A DNA stretch of 64,000 bases from Sinorhizobium kostiense (GCF_017874595.1 NZ_JAGILA010000007.1:1-64000); one strand, 5' to 3'; positions 29,175 to 38,370 are shown, counted from the first letter of the stretch. Translations and numbers: made by a program. Notes: generated by a model from the letters alone, not told the origin.

Positions 29175-29816
29175 ATGAAGACAGTCCTTTGCTATGGTGA
29201 CAGTCTGACCTGGGGCTATGACGCAGCCGATGCCGGCCGACACGCGCTCGAAAATCGCTGGCCGAGCGTGCTGCAGCAAGCCCTCGGTCCGGACGTCAAC
29301 GTTATCGCGGAAGGGTTGAACGGCCGCACAACCGCCTATGACGATCATCTTGCGGATTGCGACCGTAACGGCGCCCGCGTGCTCCCGACCGTTCTCCACA
29401 GCCACGCACCGCTCGATCTTGTTGTCTTCATGCTCGGCTCGAACGACATGAAGCCGGTGATCCACGGTACAGCTTTCGGTGCCGCAAAAGGCATCGAGCG
29501 TCTGGTCAAACTCGTCCGGCATCACGATTGGCCGACGGAGACGGAAGAGGGACCGGAAATCCTGATCGTCTCGCCGCCGCCGCTTTGCGAAACGGCCGAC
29601 AGCGACTTTGCCGCGATGTTTGCCGGCGGCGTCGAGGAATCGGCGATGCTGGCTTCGCTATATCGCGACCTTGCCGACGAGCTCGATTGCGGTTTCTTCG
29701 ACGCGGGTTCCGTCGCCCGGACGACGCCGCTCGACGGCGTCCATCTCGACGCCGACAACACCCGGGCGATCGGCCGTGGGCTGGAGCCGGTCGTGCGGAT
29801 GATGCTCGGGCTCTGA
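29175..29816 (+). CDS. SGNH/GDSL hydrolase (arylesterase type)
   Basis: A 213-residue SGNH hydrolase. Block I is CYGDSLTWGYD, block II has the oxyanion Gly in EGLNGRTTAYDD, block III is MLGSNDMK, and the Asp-His pair is in DGVHLDADN. Sinorhizobium homologues in the same place, upstream of lpdA, are described as arylesterases acting on short-chain esters. No signal peptide, so cytosolic. Its TGA lies 2 bp from the ATG of the GNAT gene, giving a coupled unit. Confidence 0.92.
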   Translation: MKTVLCYGDSLTWGYDAADAGRHALENRWPSVLQQALGPDVNVIAEGLNGRTTAYDDHLADCDRNGARVLPTVLHSHAPLDLVVFMLGSNDMKPVIHGTAFGAAKGIERLVKLVRHHDWPTETEEGPEILIVSPPPLCETADSDFAAMFAGGVEESAMLASLYRDLADELDCGFFDAGSVARTTPLDGVHLDADNTRAIGRGLEPVVRMMLGL

Positions 29817-29818
29817 AG

Positions 29819-30400
29819 ATGGCGGCTCCAGCGATCCTGAGACCTGCGGCGAAAAGCGAGGCGGCGGAGCTTGCGATCCTGATCGATATCGCTTCGCATG
29901 GTTTTGCCTCCTGGCTCTGGTACGGAGGTGTGTTGAGCAAGTCGGCGGAAACCGCCTTCGAGCACGGCCGCGATCGATTGCGGCAGGATACCGGACTGGG
30001 GACGTGGCGAGACTCGGTGGTCGCCGTCGTCGAGGGCGAGATCGTCGGCGTTTCGGTGTCGTACCGGCTCGATGCATCGATCCGCGATCTGGAAGCGAAG
30101 CATCCAGTGCTCGTGCCCTTGCTTTTGCTGCAGAGGGAGCTTGTCGGTCACTGGTACATCGACAGCCTCGGCGTCTACAGGCCCCATCGCGGCAAGGGGA
30201 TCGGTCGCGCTTTGTTGGAACATGAATTTGGTCGCGCCGGCTCGGCGCCGGTCAGCCTGATTACCGAAAGCCATAATGACAAGGCCCAGGCACTCTACAG
30301 GATGAATGGCTTCGAGGAGGTGGCGCGTGCAGAAGCCGTTCCGCTTTTCGAGGACATGAGAAAACATGACTGGGTGCTGTTCACCCGTAAGGTCGCTTGA
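29819..30400 (+). CDS. GNAT family N-acetyltransferase
   Basis: A 193-residue acetyltransferase with the acetyl-CoA signature YRPHRGKGIGRALLEHEF and terminal DKAQALYRMNGFEEVAR. The first helix region (ASHGFASWLWYGGVL) resembles a small group of rhizobial GNATs located next to pdh/lpd genes. The ATG at 29819, 2 bp after the arylesterase stop, fits. The substrate is unknown. lpdA starts 18 bp downstream. Confidence 0.9.
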   Translation: MAAPAILRPAAKSEAAELAILIDIASHGFASWLWYGGVLSKSAETAFEHGRDRLRQDTGLGTWRDSVVAVVEGEIVGVSVSYRLDASIRDLEAKHPVLVPLLLLQRELVGHWYIDSLGVYRPHRGKGIGRALLEHEFGRAGSAPVSLITESHNDKAQALYRMNGFEEVARAEAVPLFEDMRKHDWVLFTRKVA

Positions 30401-30418
30401 AACAAAGGTAGGAAACAC

Positions 30419-31864
30419 ATGGCTGAGAATTACGACGTCATCGTTATCGGTTCGGGCCCGGGGGGCTACGTCACCGCCATCCGCTCGGCGCAACTGGGCT
30501 TGAAGACGGCGATCGTCGAGCGCGAGCACCTCGGCGGCATCTGCCTCAACTGGGGCTGTATCCCGACCAAGGCGTTGCTGCGCTCGGCCGAAATTCTCGA
30601 CCATGCCAACCACGCCAAGAATTACGGGCTGACGCTCGAGGGCAGGATAACCGCCAATGTCAAGGACGTTGTCGCCCGCTCGCGAGCGGTATCCGCCCGG
30701 CTGAATGGCGGCGTTGCCTTCCTCATGAAGAAGAACAAGATCGACGTTATCTGGGGCGAGGCAAAGCTTTCAAAGCCCGGCGAAGTCGTCGTCGCAGCGC
30801 CGTCGAAACCGGCGGTTCAGCCACAGAACCCGGTTCCGAAGGGCGTCAAGGGCGAGGGCACCTACACGGCCAAGCACATTATCATCGCGACCGGCGCCCG
30901 GCCGCGGGCGCTGCCCGGCATCGAGCCGGATGGCAAGCTGATCTGGACCTATTTCGAGGCGATGAAGCCGGAAGAAATGCCGAAGACGATGGTCGTCATG
31001 GGCTCCGGCGCGATCGGCATCGAGTTTGCAAGCTTCTACCGTTCGATGGGCGTCGACGTTACCGTCATCGAGCTCCTGCCGCAGATCATGCCGGTCGAGG
31101 ACGCGGAGATCTCCGCCCTTGCCCGCAAGCAGCTCGAGAAGCGTGGGCTGAAGATCTTTACCGACGCCAAGGTCACTAAGGTCGAAAAGGGTGCCAACGA
31201 CGTCACCGCCCATGTTGAGACGAAGGACGGCAAGGTGACTGAGATCAAGGCGGACCGCCTGATTTCCGCCATCGGCGTCCAGGGCAATATCGAAAACCTC
31301 GGGCTCGAGGCGCTGGGGGTCGAGACCAGCCGCGGCTGCATCGTCACCGATGGCTACGGCAAGACCACTGTCGCCGGCATCTATGCGATCGGCGATGTCG
31401 CCGGACCGCCGATGCTGGCGCACAAGGCCGAGCACGAGGGCGTCATCTGCGTCGAGAAGATCGCCGGTGTTCCGGGCGTCCATGCGCTCGACAAGGGCAA
31501 GATCCCGGGCTGCACCTATTGCGACCCGCAGGTCGCCTCCGTCGGTCTCACCGAGGCGAAGGCCAAGGAACTCGGCCGCGACATCCGCGTCGGCCGCTAC
31601 AGCTTCGGCGCAAATGGCAAGGCGATCGCGCTGGGCGAGGACCAGGGCCTGATCAAGACCATCTTCGACAAGAAGACCGGCGAGCTCCTGGGCGCCCATA
31701 TGGTCGGCGCGGAAGTAACCGAGCTCATCCAGGGCTTCGTGGTCGCCATGAATCTGGAGACGACGGAAGAGGAACTGATGCACACGGTGTTCCCGCATCC
31801 GACGCTTTCCGAAATGATGAAGGAGAGCGTGCTCGACGCCTATGGCAAGGTGTTGAACGCCTGA
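30419..31864 (+). CDS. lpdA: Dihydrolipoyl dehydrogenase (E3)
   Basis: Flavin disulfide reductase that reoxidises dihydrolipoamide in the PDH complex. The 481 residues show the FAD motif VIGSGPGGYVTAIRSAQLG, the redox disulfide GGICLNWGCIPTKALL, the NAD-binding GSGAIGIEFASFYRSMG, a second FAD contact YAIGDVAGPPMLAHKA and the interface HPTLSEMMKES with the catalytic His-Glu. A short Pro-rich insert near residue 120 (SKPAVQPQNPVPKG) is seen in rhizobial PDH-type LpdA. GGTAGG precedes the ATG. Confidence 0.97.
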   Translation: MAENYDVIVIGSGPGGYVTAIRSAQLGLKTAIVEREHLGGICLNWGCIPTKALLRSAEILDHANHAKNYGLTLEGRITANVKDVVARSRAVSARLNGGVAFLMKKNKIDVIWGEAKLSKPGEVVVAAPSKPAVQPQNPVPKGVKGEGTYTAKHIIIATGARPRALPGIEPDGKLIWTYFEAMKPEEMPKTMVVMGSGAIGIEFASFYRSMGVDVTVIELLPQIMPVEDAEISALARKQLEKRGLKIFTDAKVTKVEKGANDVTAHVETKDGKVTEIKADRLISAIGVQGNIENLGLEALGVETSRGCIVTDGYGKTTVAGIYAIGDVAGPPMLAHKAEHEGVICVEKIAGVPGVHALDKGKIPGCTYCDPQVASVGLTEAKAKELGRDIRVGRYSFGANGKAIALGEDQGLIKTIFDKKTGELLGAHMVGAEVTELIQGFVVAMNLETTEEELMHTVFPHPTLSEMMKESVLDAYGKVLNA

Positions 31865-31939
31865 TGTCGAGCCCGCGGCCGGAACTTTCCATCTCCTCAC
31901 GCATTGCTTGCGAGACATCGCCAATGCGTGGAGGTCGTC

Positions 31940-32191
31940 ATGAGCCTGAACGGAGTGGGCCTTCTGGCCGCAATCATCATCGGCGGACTTGCCGGCTGGC
32001 TGGCCGAGCAATTCATGCACAGCCGGATGGGGCTGATCGCGAATATCGTCCTCGGCATCATCGGCGCCCTGGTGCTGAACTTCATCCTGGCCGCCTTCGG
32101 TATGGCCTATACCGGATGGGTTGCCTATTTGATCATCGGCTTCATCGGCGCCTGCTTGTTGATCGCGGCGGGGCGCGCCGTCAGAGGTTAG
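31940..32191 (+). CDS. GlsB/YeaQ/YmgE family stress-response membrane protein
   Basis: An 83-residue membrane protein with three hydrophobic helices and the Gly-rich repeats typical of transglycosylase-associated (Tag1/YeaQ) proteins: IIIGGLAGWLAEQFM, ANIVLGIIGALVLNFI and LIIGFIGACLLI. The start is the ATG at 31940 with GGAGG upstream; the longer frame to 31904 is not family sequence. Family members are stress-associated but the biochemical role is unknown. A terminator follows. Confidence 0.9.
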   Translation: MSLNGVGLLAAIIIGGLAGWLAEQFMHSRMGLIANIVLGIIGALVLNFILAAFGMAYTGWVAYLIIGFIGACLLIAAGRAVRG

Positions 32192-32215
32192 CAAGTCAGT
32201 CGCCATTCACTTGCG

Positions 32216-32250
32216 GTCAGGCTGCCATGCAAATGGTGGCCTGACTTTTT
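32216..32250 (+). terminator. Intrinsic terminator before lipA
   Basis: The stem GTCAGGC (32216-32222) with GCCTGAC (32239-32245), extended internally by GCCA/TGG pairs, is followed by TTTTT. It ends the lpdA-YeaQ stretch, so lipA at 32323 probably has its own promoter within 32251-32322. Confidence 0.85.
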
Positions 32251-32322
32251 ACGTTCAGCTCGCTATAAAGGCGGCCACGTGCGAACGGCCAGGCGCTTGC
32301 GGGACACGATAAAGGAAGACAG

Positions 32323-33291
32323 ATGGTAACGGTTTTCGATGCGGTCTCGGATCGGGCTGAGCGGGTTCGGCATCCGGAAAAGGCGCACAGGCCGGACACG
32401 GAGGTGCTCCGCAAACCGGACTGGATCCGCGTCAAAGCGCCGACCTCGAAGGGCTATATGGAGACGCGTTCGATCGTGAAGGGCAACAAGCTCGTCACCG
32501 TCTGCGAAGAAGCCGGCTGCCCGAACATCGGCGAATGCTGGGACAAGAAGCACGCCACCTTCATGATCATGGGCGAGATCTGTACGCGCGCCTGCGCCTT
32601 CTGCAATGTCGCGACCGGCAAGCCGAACGCGCTCGATCCGGATGAACCGGCCAATGTCGGAAAAGCGGTCAAGCAGATGGGCCTGAGCCATGTCGTCATC
32701 ACCTCGGTCGATCGCGACGATCTCGATGACGGTGGCGCCGAGCATTTCGAGAAGGTGATCTTCGCAATCCGCGAGGCGTCGCCCACGACGACGATCGAAA
32801 TCCTGACGCCCGACTTCCTGAGAAAGCCTGGCGCGTTGGAGCGGGTCGTTGCCGCCAAGCCGGATGTCTTCAACCACAATCTCGAAACCGTCGCCTCCAA
32901 CTATCTGACCGTACGGCCGGGTGCGCGCTACTTCCATTCGATCCGGCTCCTGCAGCGGGTGAAGGAACTCGACCCGTCGATGTTCACCAAATCCGGGATC
33001 ATGGTCGGCCTCGGCGAGGAGCGGAACGAGGTCTTGCAACTGATGGATGATCTGCGCACCGCCGACGTCGATTTCCTCACGATCGGCCAATACCTCCAGC
33101 CGACCCGCAAGCACCATAAGGTCGAGAAATTCGTCACCCCGGACGAGTTCAAGTCCTACGAGACCGTTGCCTATACCAAGGGCTTCCTGATGGTCTCGTC
33201 GAGCCCGCTCACCCGCTCGTCGCACCACGCCGGCGAGGATTTCGCCCGGCTGAAAGAGGCGCGGGAGAAGAGGCTGGCGGCGGCGGAGTAA
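32323..33291 (+). CDS. lipA: Lipoyl synthase
   Basis: Radical-SAM enzyme inserting two sulfurs into octanoyl groups on lipoyl domains, such as those of pdhB and pdhC nearby. The 322-residue protein has the auxiliary cluster motif [13 protein letters not shown], the radical SAM motif [13 protein letters not shown], the [14 protein letters not shown] region, VFNHNLETV and the C-terminal [22 protein letters not shown] precedes the ATG. In S. meliloti, as I recall, the ratA-like gene comes next; here about 9.6 kb of other genes intervenes. Confidence 0.97.
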   Translation: MVTVFDAVSDRAERVRHPEKAHRPDTEVLRKPDWIRVKAPTSKGYMETRSIVKGNKLVTVCEEAGCPNIGECWDKKHATFMIMGEICTRACAFCNVATGKPNALDPDEPANVGKAVKQMGLSHVVITSVDRDDLDDGGAEHFEKVIFAIREASPTTTIEILTPDFLRKPGALERVVAAKPDVFNHNLETVASNYLTVRPGARYFHSIRLLQRVKELDPSMFTKSGIMVGLGEERNEVLQLMDDLRTADVDFLTIGQYLQPTRKHHKVEKFVTPDEFKSYETVAYTKGFLMVSSSPLTRSSHHAGEDFARLKEAREKRLAAAE

Positions 33292-33381
33292 TTTGGCGGC
33301 TACGACGGCTGGTCGCTTGCTGCATCAAGTATAAGATTGTAAACCGCAACCTTCGGATGTGATCACTCGAGGGAGGCTTCG

Positions 33382-34173
33382 ATGCAACCTGCCGAGGTTG
33401 GTGCCTGCTGGGAAGCGAATGCCGAGAATTGGACGAGGTTCTCGCGCGCTGGCTACGACATCTATCGCGACGCGCTGAATACCCCCGCTTTTCTCGATAT
33501 GCTTCCGCCGATCAGCGGCTTGCGCGGGCTCGATCTCGGCTGCGGCGAAGGGACCAACACCCGTCGTCTGGCCGACCTCGGGGCGCGGATGAGCGCTATT
33601 GATATCGCGCCGACCTTCATCCGCCATGCTCGGGAACAGGAGGCGAATGATCCTCGTGGGATCGATTATCTGCTTGGCGATGGAGGAGATTTGCCATTCG
33701 ATGACGGTGAGTTCGATTTCGTGACCGCTTTCATGTCATTGATGGACATGCCCGACCAGGATCGTGTCCTAAAGGGGGTGCGCCGTGTGCTCCGCGAAGG
33801 CGGTTTCTTTCAGTTCTCCATTCTCCACCCTTGTTTCGTGCCGCCGCACCGCAAGACCATTCGGGACGAGAAAGGGGATTGCCGGGCCGTTGAAGTCGCG
33901 AATTATTTCGACGAGACCGATGGGCGCGTCGAGACATGGCTGTTTTCGTCGATACCGGCCGACGAGCGAGAGAATGTCGCTCCGTTTCGCGTCCCGCGGT
34001 TTCATCGGACGCTCAGCACCTGGATGTCGATGATCATTGGCACCGATTTCCAAATAGAGGAACTCCGCGAGCCGATGGCATCGCCGGAGACGGCTCGACG
34101 CCATCCTGCGGTGGCAGACACGCGTGTGGTGCCGATGTTTCTCCACGTTCGCTTGCGAAGGCCGGTACCTTGA
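33382..34173 (+). CDS. Class I SAM-dependent methyltransferase
   Basis: A 263-residue methyltransferase. Motif I is LDLGCGEGTNTRRLADLGA at about residue 50, motif II has IDIAPTFIRHA, and the acidic FDDGEFDFVTAFMSLMDM is motif IV. The C-terminal part (LHPCFVPPHRKT, PRFHRTLSTWM) resembles small-molecule O/N-methyltransferases of the UbiE/Methyltransf_11 type. GGGAGG is upstream of the ATG. The substrate is unknown. It is the first gene of the segment that seems inserted after lipA and is convergent with the oxidase operon. Confidence 0.88.
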   Translation: MQPAEVGACWEANAENWTRFSRAGYDIYRDALNTPAFLDMLPPISGLRGLDLGCGEGTNTRRLADLGARMSAIDIAPTFIRHAREQEANDPRGIDYLLGDGGDLPFDDGEFDFVTAFMSLMDMPDQDRVLKGVRRVLREGGFFQFSILHPCFVPPHRKTIRDEKGDCRAVEVANYFDETDGRVETWLFSSIPADERENVAPFRVPRFHRTLSTWMSMIIGTDFQIEELREPMASPETARRHPAVADTRVVPMFLHVRLRRPVP

Positions 34174-34205
34174 TGGTCGAGTTACCGGCAGCGGTGGCTC
34201 AAAGT

Positions 34206-34520
34206 TCACTCTAACGAATAGAGGTAAGCGGCGACGTGGCGGGCTTCGGCTGCGGAAATGCCGGTCTCCGGCATAGCCGTTTGCGGATCGACATCGTGTG
34301 GGTGCTCTATCCAGCGGATGAGGTTTTCGGGTGAGTTGGGGAGAACGCCAGCGATGTAGACGCGATCGCCGATACCGCCGAGCGGAGGGCCGACGCGCCT
34401 GTCGGCCCCTGGTACGCCGGGAACGATATGGCAGCCACGGCAGCCGTAACGCGTCAGCAGTGGAGGGGCCTGCGCCGGATCGCCGCCGGTGAGAGCAATC
34501 GCCGCTGATCGGCGTTCCAA
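34206..34520 (-). CDS. Mono-heme cytochrome c, last gene of the oxidase operon, start disrupted
   Basis: Carries a heme-c motif CRGCH in LLTRYGCRGCHIVPGVPG and a methionine ligand candidate in AMPETGIS. The only in-frame normal start is TTG at 34520, which leaves out a likely anchor helix. The frame is open upstream to 34604 and reads HTQAAIRVATAILASLIYGG, a membrane segment. The best start, the ATG at 34605-34603 coupled to the ctaG stop as TGATG, is out of frame with it; removing a single base within the first nine bases would join them. Either a real frameshift, a non-ATG start, or a sequence error. Function otherwise would be as an electron carrier or oxidase subunit. Confidence 0.6.
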   Translation of the reverse strand: MERRSAAIALTGGDPAQAPPLLTRYGCRGCHIVPGVPGADRRVGPPLGGIGDRVYIAGVLPNSPENLIRWIEHPHDVDPQTAMPETGISAAEARHVAAYLYSLE

Positions 34521-34604
34521 AACAGCCTTCCAGCGGTAGCCGCCATAGATGAGACTTGCCAGTATCGCTGTCGCGACACGAATAGCAGCCTGCGTGTGCG
34601 GCCA

Positions 34605-35507
34605 TCAGCGGGTAGGGAAGCCATGGCGATCTTTCTCGTCGAGGGAGGCGCTGGATCCACCGATCCAGAGGGCGGCAAGGGCAAGGGCTGCCACAAGATA
34701 GATCATGCCGCCCGGCACCCACATGATCAGGCCGGCAAGTTGTTGATCCTCAAGCGGCGACAGGCCCCATTCTGCCGCGGCATGGCCCTGCGCGGGATAG
34801 AGCGGCGTGCGCGAGAGGGAAAGCAGGATGCCGAGGAAGCCGGAATGAAGCGTGGTCGCAAAAAGACAGAAGATGGACACGCCGTAGGCCTCCCGTCCGA
34901 CCCCGAAGAGCAGTGCCCACCAGAACAGGAGCGCGGTAAAAAGGAAGCTGAGGTGCTGTAACCAATGCACCGGTTGCTCGAGCAATGCAGCCTCGTACAA
35001 GCCCGGCGCGTGCCAGAGCCACAGGGCTATTGCATGGAGCACAGTCGCGGAAAACGGGCTGGCAGCCTTGCGGAAGGGCGTCAGAACGATGCTGCTCCTT
35101 AGCGCCTTGCCGGCGGTCAGCCGAGCCCTGTGGGGCAGCGCCCATAGGAGGGGTGCGAGCGGTCGCGACAGGACGAGGAGCGGCGCAGCGACCACGATTA
35201 GGATTTGGTGTTCGATCATGTGGGCGATGAACAGTTCCGTCGCGAGCCTTTCCAGCGGCGAGACCATTGCGACCGCCAAGGAAAGCCAACCGGCAGCAAA
35301 GCACGCGGCCCGTCCCAGATGGATGGTTCGACCCAGTCCGGATGCCGCCCAGAGTCGAGACATACCAAGGCCATAGGCCAGGGCCGCCAGGGCTAGTGGC
35401 AGCGCCGCAAAGAAGAAGGCCCAGGAGACCTCGGACCCTAGGGCCGGGTCGTGCGCCTCAGCGTCGTAGGCGACGATCGTGAACACGGCGGTGAGGGTGA
35501 TCCTCAT
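34605..35507 (-). CDS. ctaG: Cytochrome c oxidase assembly factor CtaG (caa3 type)
   Basis: A 300-residue polytopic membrane protein of the caa3_CtaG family (unrelated to Cox11), involved in formation of CuA/CuB or heme assembly in caa3 oxidases. About seven TM helices are visible. The family His motifs are seen in LFIAHMIEHQILIVVAAPL and LQHLSFLFTALLFWW, and the terminal EDQQLAGLIMWVPGGMIYLV is typical. The ATG at 35507 overlaps the stop of the preceding small membrane protein by four bases (ATGA). It is the penultimate gene of the operon. Confidence 0.9.
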   Translation of the reverse strand: MRITLTAVFTIVAYDAEAHDPALGSEVSWAFFFAALPLALAALAYGLGMSRLWAASGLGRTIHLGRAACFAAGWLSLAVAMVSPLERLATELFIAHMIEHQILIVVAAPLLVLSRPLAPLLWALPHRARLTAGKALRSSIVLTPFRKAASPFSATVLHAIALWLWHAPGLYEAALLEQPVHWLQHLSFLFTALLFWWALLFGVGREAYGVSIFCLFATTLHSGFLGILLSLSRTPLYPAQGHAAAEWGLSPLEDQQLAGLIMWVPGGMIYLVAALALAALWIGGSSASLDEKDRHGFPTR

Positions 35508-35854
35508 CGCTCGCACCCGGTGAGGAAGAGATTGGCTGTCGCATGCAGCAGGATCGCGGTCGTGAAGAGCGCCGAAGTCGCGCTCCCGATCAGCGCCAGG
35601 AAGCCGTGCGGTCGGTTTTCGACTTGCCCGAACAGCTCCGGCCGGCCACGCGCCGACCAGGCCCGCCAGGACAGCGCTCCGGAGAGGGCGCTGACGAGTG
35701 CCAGCAGAAGTCCGGCTATCAGCACCAGGGGCAGGCCGGTGCTGCAGGTGAGCCCCGGCAGCATGTAGTTGAGTTGAGTGCTGAGCAGCCAGGCGGCTGG
35801 GCTGACGTAAAGACCGGCGGAGGGAAGTCCATGATCGATGAATCTTGCGATCAT
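35504..35854 (-). CDS. Small membrane protein of the caa3 oxidase operon
   Basis: A 116-residue protein with three probable TM helices (around WLLSTQLNYMLPGLTC, VLIAGLLLALVSALSGAL and LALIGSATSALFTTAILLHA). No catalytic motif is recognised. The ATG at 35854 overlaps the subunit III stop by four bases and its stop overlaps the ctaG ATG by four bases, so its translation is tied to oxidase subunits. Comparable small membrane proteins accompany such oxidases, but a function as a subunit or assembly aid is inference. Confidence 0.8.
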   Translation of the reverse strand: MIARFIDHGLPSAGLYVSPAAWLLSTQLNYMLPGLTCSTGLPLVLIAGLLLALVSALSGALSWRAWSARGRPELFGQVENRPHGFLALIGSATSALFTTAILLHATANLFLTGCER

Positions 35855-36447
35855 AGCTGTGACACCCAATAAAGGACGACATAGGTCGGCAACCAGGAGA
35901 TGACGACGAAATACCAGTAGAAGGCATTGTCCTCGACATCGCTGAAGCGCCTGCCGAAGCCGTGTCGGGTGAACATCAGCACCGTCACCACGACGGTGTC
36001 GACGACATCGGTGACGAGATGGACCGCGTGAAGGCCGAGAATGGTCCAGAGCAGCGAGCCATAGGCATTGAAGTCCCAGCGCACGGGGAGCACGGCGAAC
36101 TCCATGAAGCGCAGGCCCGCGAGCAGCACGCCGATGCCGCTCATTATGACGAGAAGGATGCGGACCTTGAACAGGTTCTCTTCGCGCGCAGCAGCCTCCA
36201 CCAGGTAATTGGGTACGAGGCTCGCCAGTGACACGAGTGTGAAAAGGCCCGACCAGAACAGGGGTGGAGGCGGTCCGAGAGGCCAGTCCCGATTGAGGAA
36301 AGCAAGATATAGATACCCGCCGAGCGCGAGGGCGAAGCCCGTGCCTTCCAGCACGCAGAAGGCGAGCGTGCCCCACCACATCGTCATGCGCGGACCGAAT
36401 GCGTAGTTCGGCAGGTCCGAGAGATCGCGGACGACGCGGTGGTCCAT
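35851..36447 (-). CDS. Cytochrome c oxidase subunit III
   Basis: A 198-residue heme-copper oxidase subunit III with about five TM helices. Seen are MTMWWGTLAFCVLEGTGFAL, WSGLFTLVSLASLVPNYLVE and the C-terminal LLWTILGLHAVHLVTDVVDT ... WYFVVISWLPTYVVLYW, which carries the family His-rich helix and terminal helix. The ATG directly follows the subunit I stop without spacing. It has the short subunit III form seen in caa3/ba3-like alphaproteobacterial clusters. Confidence 0.92.
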   Translation of the reverse strand: MDHRVVRDLSDLPNYAFGPRMTMWWGTLAFCVLEGTGFALALGGYLYLAFLNRDWPLGPPPPLFWSGLFTLVSLASLVPNYLVEAAAREENLFKVRILLVIMSGIGVLLAGLRFMEFAVLPVRWDFNAYGSLLWTILGLHAVHLVTDVVDTVVVTVLMFTRHGFGRRFSDVEDNAFYWYFVVISWLPTYVVLYWVSQL

Positions 36448-38370
36448 CTACTTGTCCTCCTCTATGCTCTTCGGCCAGAACCAGGCGATGATGACAAAAG
36501 CAGCGAGGGGGGCGCCCCAGGCGACCGCCCATGGTGTGAAGATGCTGCCGATGAAGACCGCTCCAACGGCGATCGCGGAGACGAACGGCCAGATCGTCGG
36601 ATCGGGGGAACTCTCCTTGAGATCGGGCAGTGCCCGCGTGGCGGTGGTGATGACCACTTCCCGCTTGTCGACGGCAAGCCCGCTGACCACGGGCAGCGCC
36701 TGGCGTTCTGCCCAGAGCGGTTCGCGGCTGGTTACAAACGGAATGCGATCGAAGTTGTGCGGTGGTGGCGGCGAAGCGGTGGCCCACTCGAGGCTTGAGG
36801 CGTCCCATGGATTGTCGCCGGCAATTTCGCCGTCGCGCAGACTGGCGGCGACGTTGAAAAGGAAGAGGAGAAAGCTTGCGACGAACAGCGTCGCGCCAAG
36901 GGTAGAGACAAGGTTGAGACCGTCCCAGCCCATCTCGGCGGGATAGGTGTAGACCCGGCGGGGCATGCCCCTGAGGCCGGCCAGGTGCATCGGGAAGAAG
37001 GCGACGTTGAAGCCGATGATCGCCAACCAGAAATGCCAGCGACCGAGCCGTTCGCTCATCATCCGGCCGGTGAACTTGGGAAACCAGTAGTAGATCGCGC
37101 CCAGCAGCGGGAAAACCGCGCCGCCGATCAGCACATAGTGAAAGTGGGCGACCACGAAATATGTATCGTGGACTTGGGTGTCGATCGGTACGGAGGCAAG
37201 CATGATACCGGATAGCCCACCCGCGACGAAGATGAAGAAGAATCCGAGCACGAATAGGAGCGGGGTGCGATAGACCGGCCGGCCATCCCATAGCGTTGCG
37301 ATCCAGCAGAAGATCTGAATGCCGGTTGGGATCGCAATCATCATGCTCGAAGCGGTGAAGAAAGTTGCACCGAGCTGCGGCAGGCCGGTGGTGAACATGT
37401 GATGCACCCACAGCCCGAAGGAGAGGAAGCCGGTGGCGATCAGCGAGAGCACGATCGCGGGATAGCCGAACACCGGACGGCGGGCGAAGGTCGCGATGAT
37501 GGCGGAGACGAATGCGGTGCCCGGGAGGAAGATGATATAAACCTCCGGGTGGCCGAAAAACCAGAAGAGGTGTTGCCAGAGCAGCGGATCGCCTCCTTCG
37601 GCCTGATTGAAGAAATGGGTATCCAGCAGGCGATCGAGAATGAGCAGGGACGAGGCCAGCATCACTGCGGGCATTGCGAAAATGATAAGGAACGCATTGA
37701 CGAACATCGCCCAGACAAAAAGCGGGATACGGTCGAGCGTCATGCCCGGCGCCCTGAGCTTCAGCACCGTGACGACGATCTCGACGGCGACGGCGAGCGC
37801 CGCGACCTCGGTAAAGGTGACCATCTGCGCCCAGAAGTCGGCTCTCTTGCCGGGGGAAAACTCCGGGCCGGCAAGCGGGACGTAAGAGAACCAGCCATTA
37901 TCCGCACCGACATTGAGTGCGAAAGCGATCCAGATCATCAGTCCGCCGAAGAGATAGACGTAGTAGGAGAAGGCGTTGAGCCTCGGGAAGGCGATGTTGC
38001 GCGTACCAACCATCAGCGGCACGAGATAGACGGCGATTGCCTCTCCGATCGGCACGCCGAAGAGGAACATCATCGTCGTCCCGTGCATGGTGAAGATCTG
38101 ATTGTAGAGATCCGGCCCGATCAGCGAATTCTCAGGCCGCGCCAGCTGCAGACGCATCGCGACCGCCGCGAGCCCGCCGAGAACAAGAAAGAAGAAACCA
38201 GTGACGATGTAACGCCGGCCGATGAGCTTGTGATCAACGGTGGACAGAGCTCCTATGAGTCCGCCGGCCGTACCCCACGTGGCGGCAAGCCGCGCCGGCA
38301 GCTCGCCGTCGGTGACATCGGTATCGAGCGTTTCCTTGTTCTCGTGTGGTCGGAGCGCCGTCTCGCTCAC
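36448..38370 (-). CDS. ctaD: Cytochrome c oxidase subunit I (long caa3 type)
   Basis: Catalytic subunit with heme a and the heme a3-CuB centre. The 640 residues show the heme ligand His in IFTMHGTTMMFLFGVPI, the CuB ligands and cross-linked Tyr in WFFGHPEVYIIFLPG, the second CuB His pair in FGLWVHHMFTTG and the heme ligands in VAHFHYVLIGGAVFPL. The E of HPEVY is present, as in K-channel oxidases. The C-terminal 100 residues add two further TM helices (TIWPFVSAIAVGAVFIGSIF, AFVIIAWFWPKS). The GTG at 38370 overlaps the subunit II TGA as GTGA with GGAGGG upstream. Confidence 0.95.
   Translation of the reverse strand: MSETALRPHENKETLDTDVTDGELPARLAATWGTAGGLIGALSTVDHKLIGRRYIVTGFFFLVLGGLAAVAMRLQLARPENSLIGPDLYNQIFTMHGTTMMFLFGVPIGEAIAVYLVPLMVGTRNIAFPRLNAFSYYVYLFGGLMIWIAFALNVGADNGWFSYVPLAGPEFSPGKRADFWAQMVTFTEVAALAVAVEIVVTVLKLRAPGMTLDRIPLFVWAMFVNAFLIIFAMPAVMLASSLLILDRLLDTHFFNQAEGGDPLLWQHLFWFFGHPEVYIIFLPGTAFVSAIIATFARRPVFGYPAIVLSLIATGFLSFGLWVHHMFTTGLPQLGATFFTASSMMIAIPTGIQIFCWIATLWDGRPVYRTPLLFVLGFFFIFVAGGLSGIMLASVPIDTQVHDTYFVVAHFHYVLIGGAVFPLLGAIYYWFPKFTGRMMSERLGRWHFWLAIIGFNVAFFPMHLAGLRGMPRRVYTYPAEMGWDGLNLVSTLGATLFVASFLLFLFNVAASLRDGEIAGDNPWDASSLEWATASPPPPHNFDRIPFVTSREPLWAERQALPVVSGLAVDKREVVITTATRALPDLKESSPDPTIWPFVSAIAVGAVFIGSIFTPWAVAWGAPLAAFVIIAWFWPKSIEEDK

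Noticed and set aside
30770-32206. A 478-codon minus-strand frame over lpdA
   Set aside because: Antisense shadow of lpdA; composition and lack of ribosome site argue against a gene.
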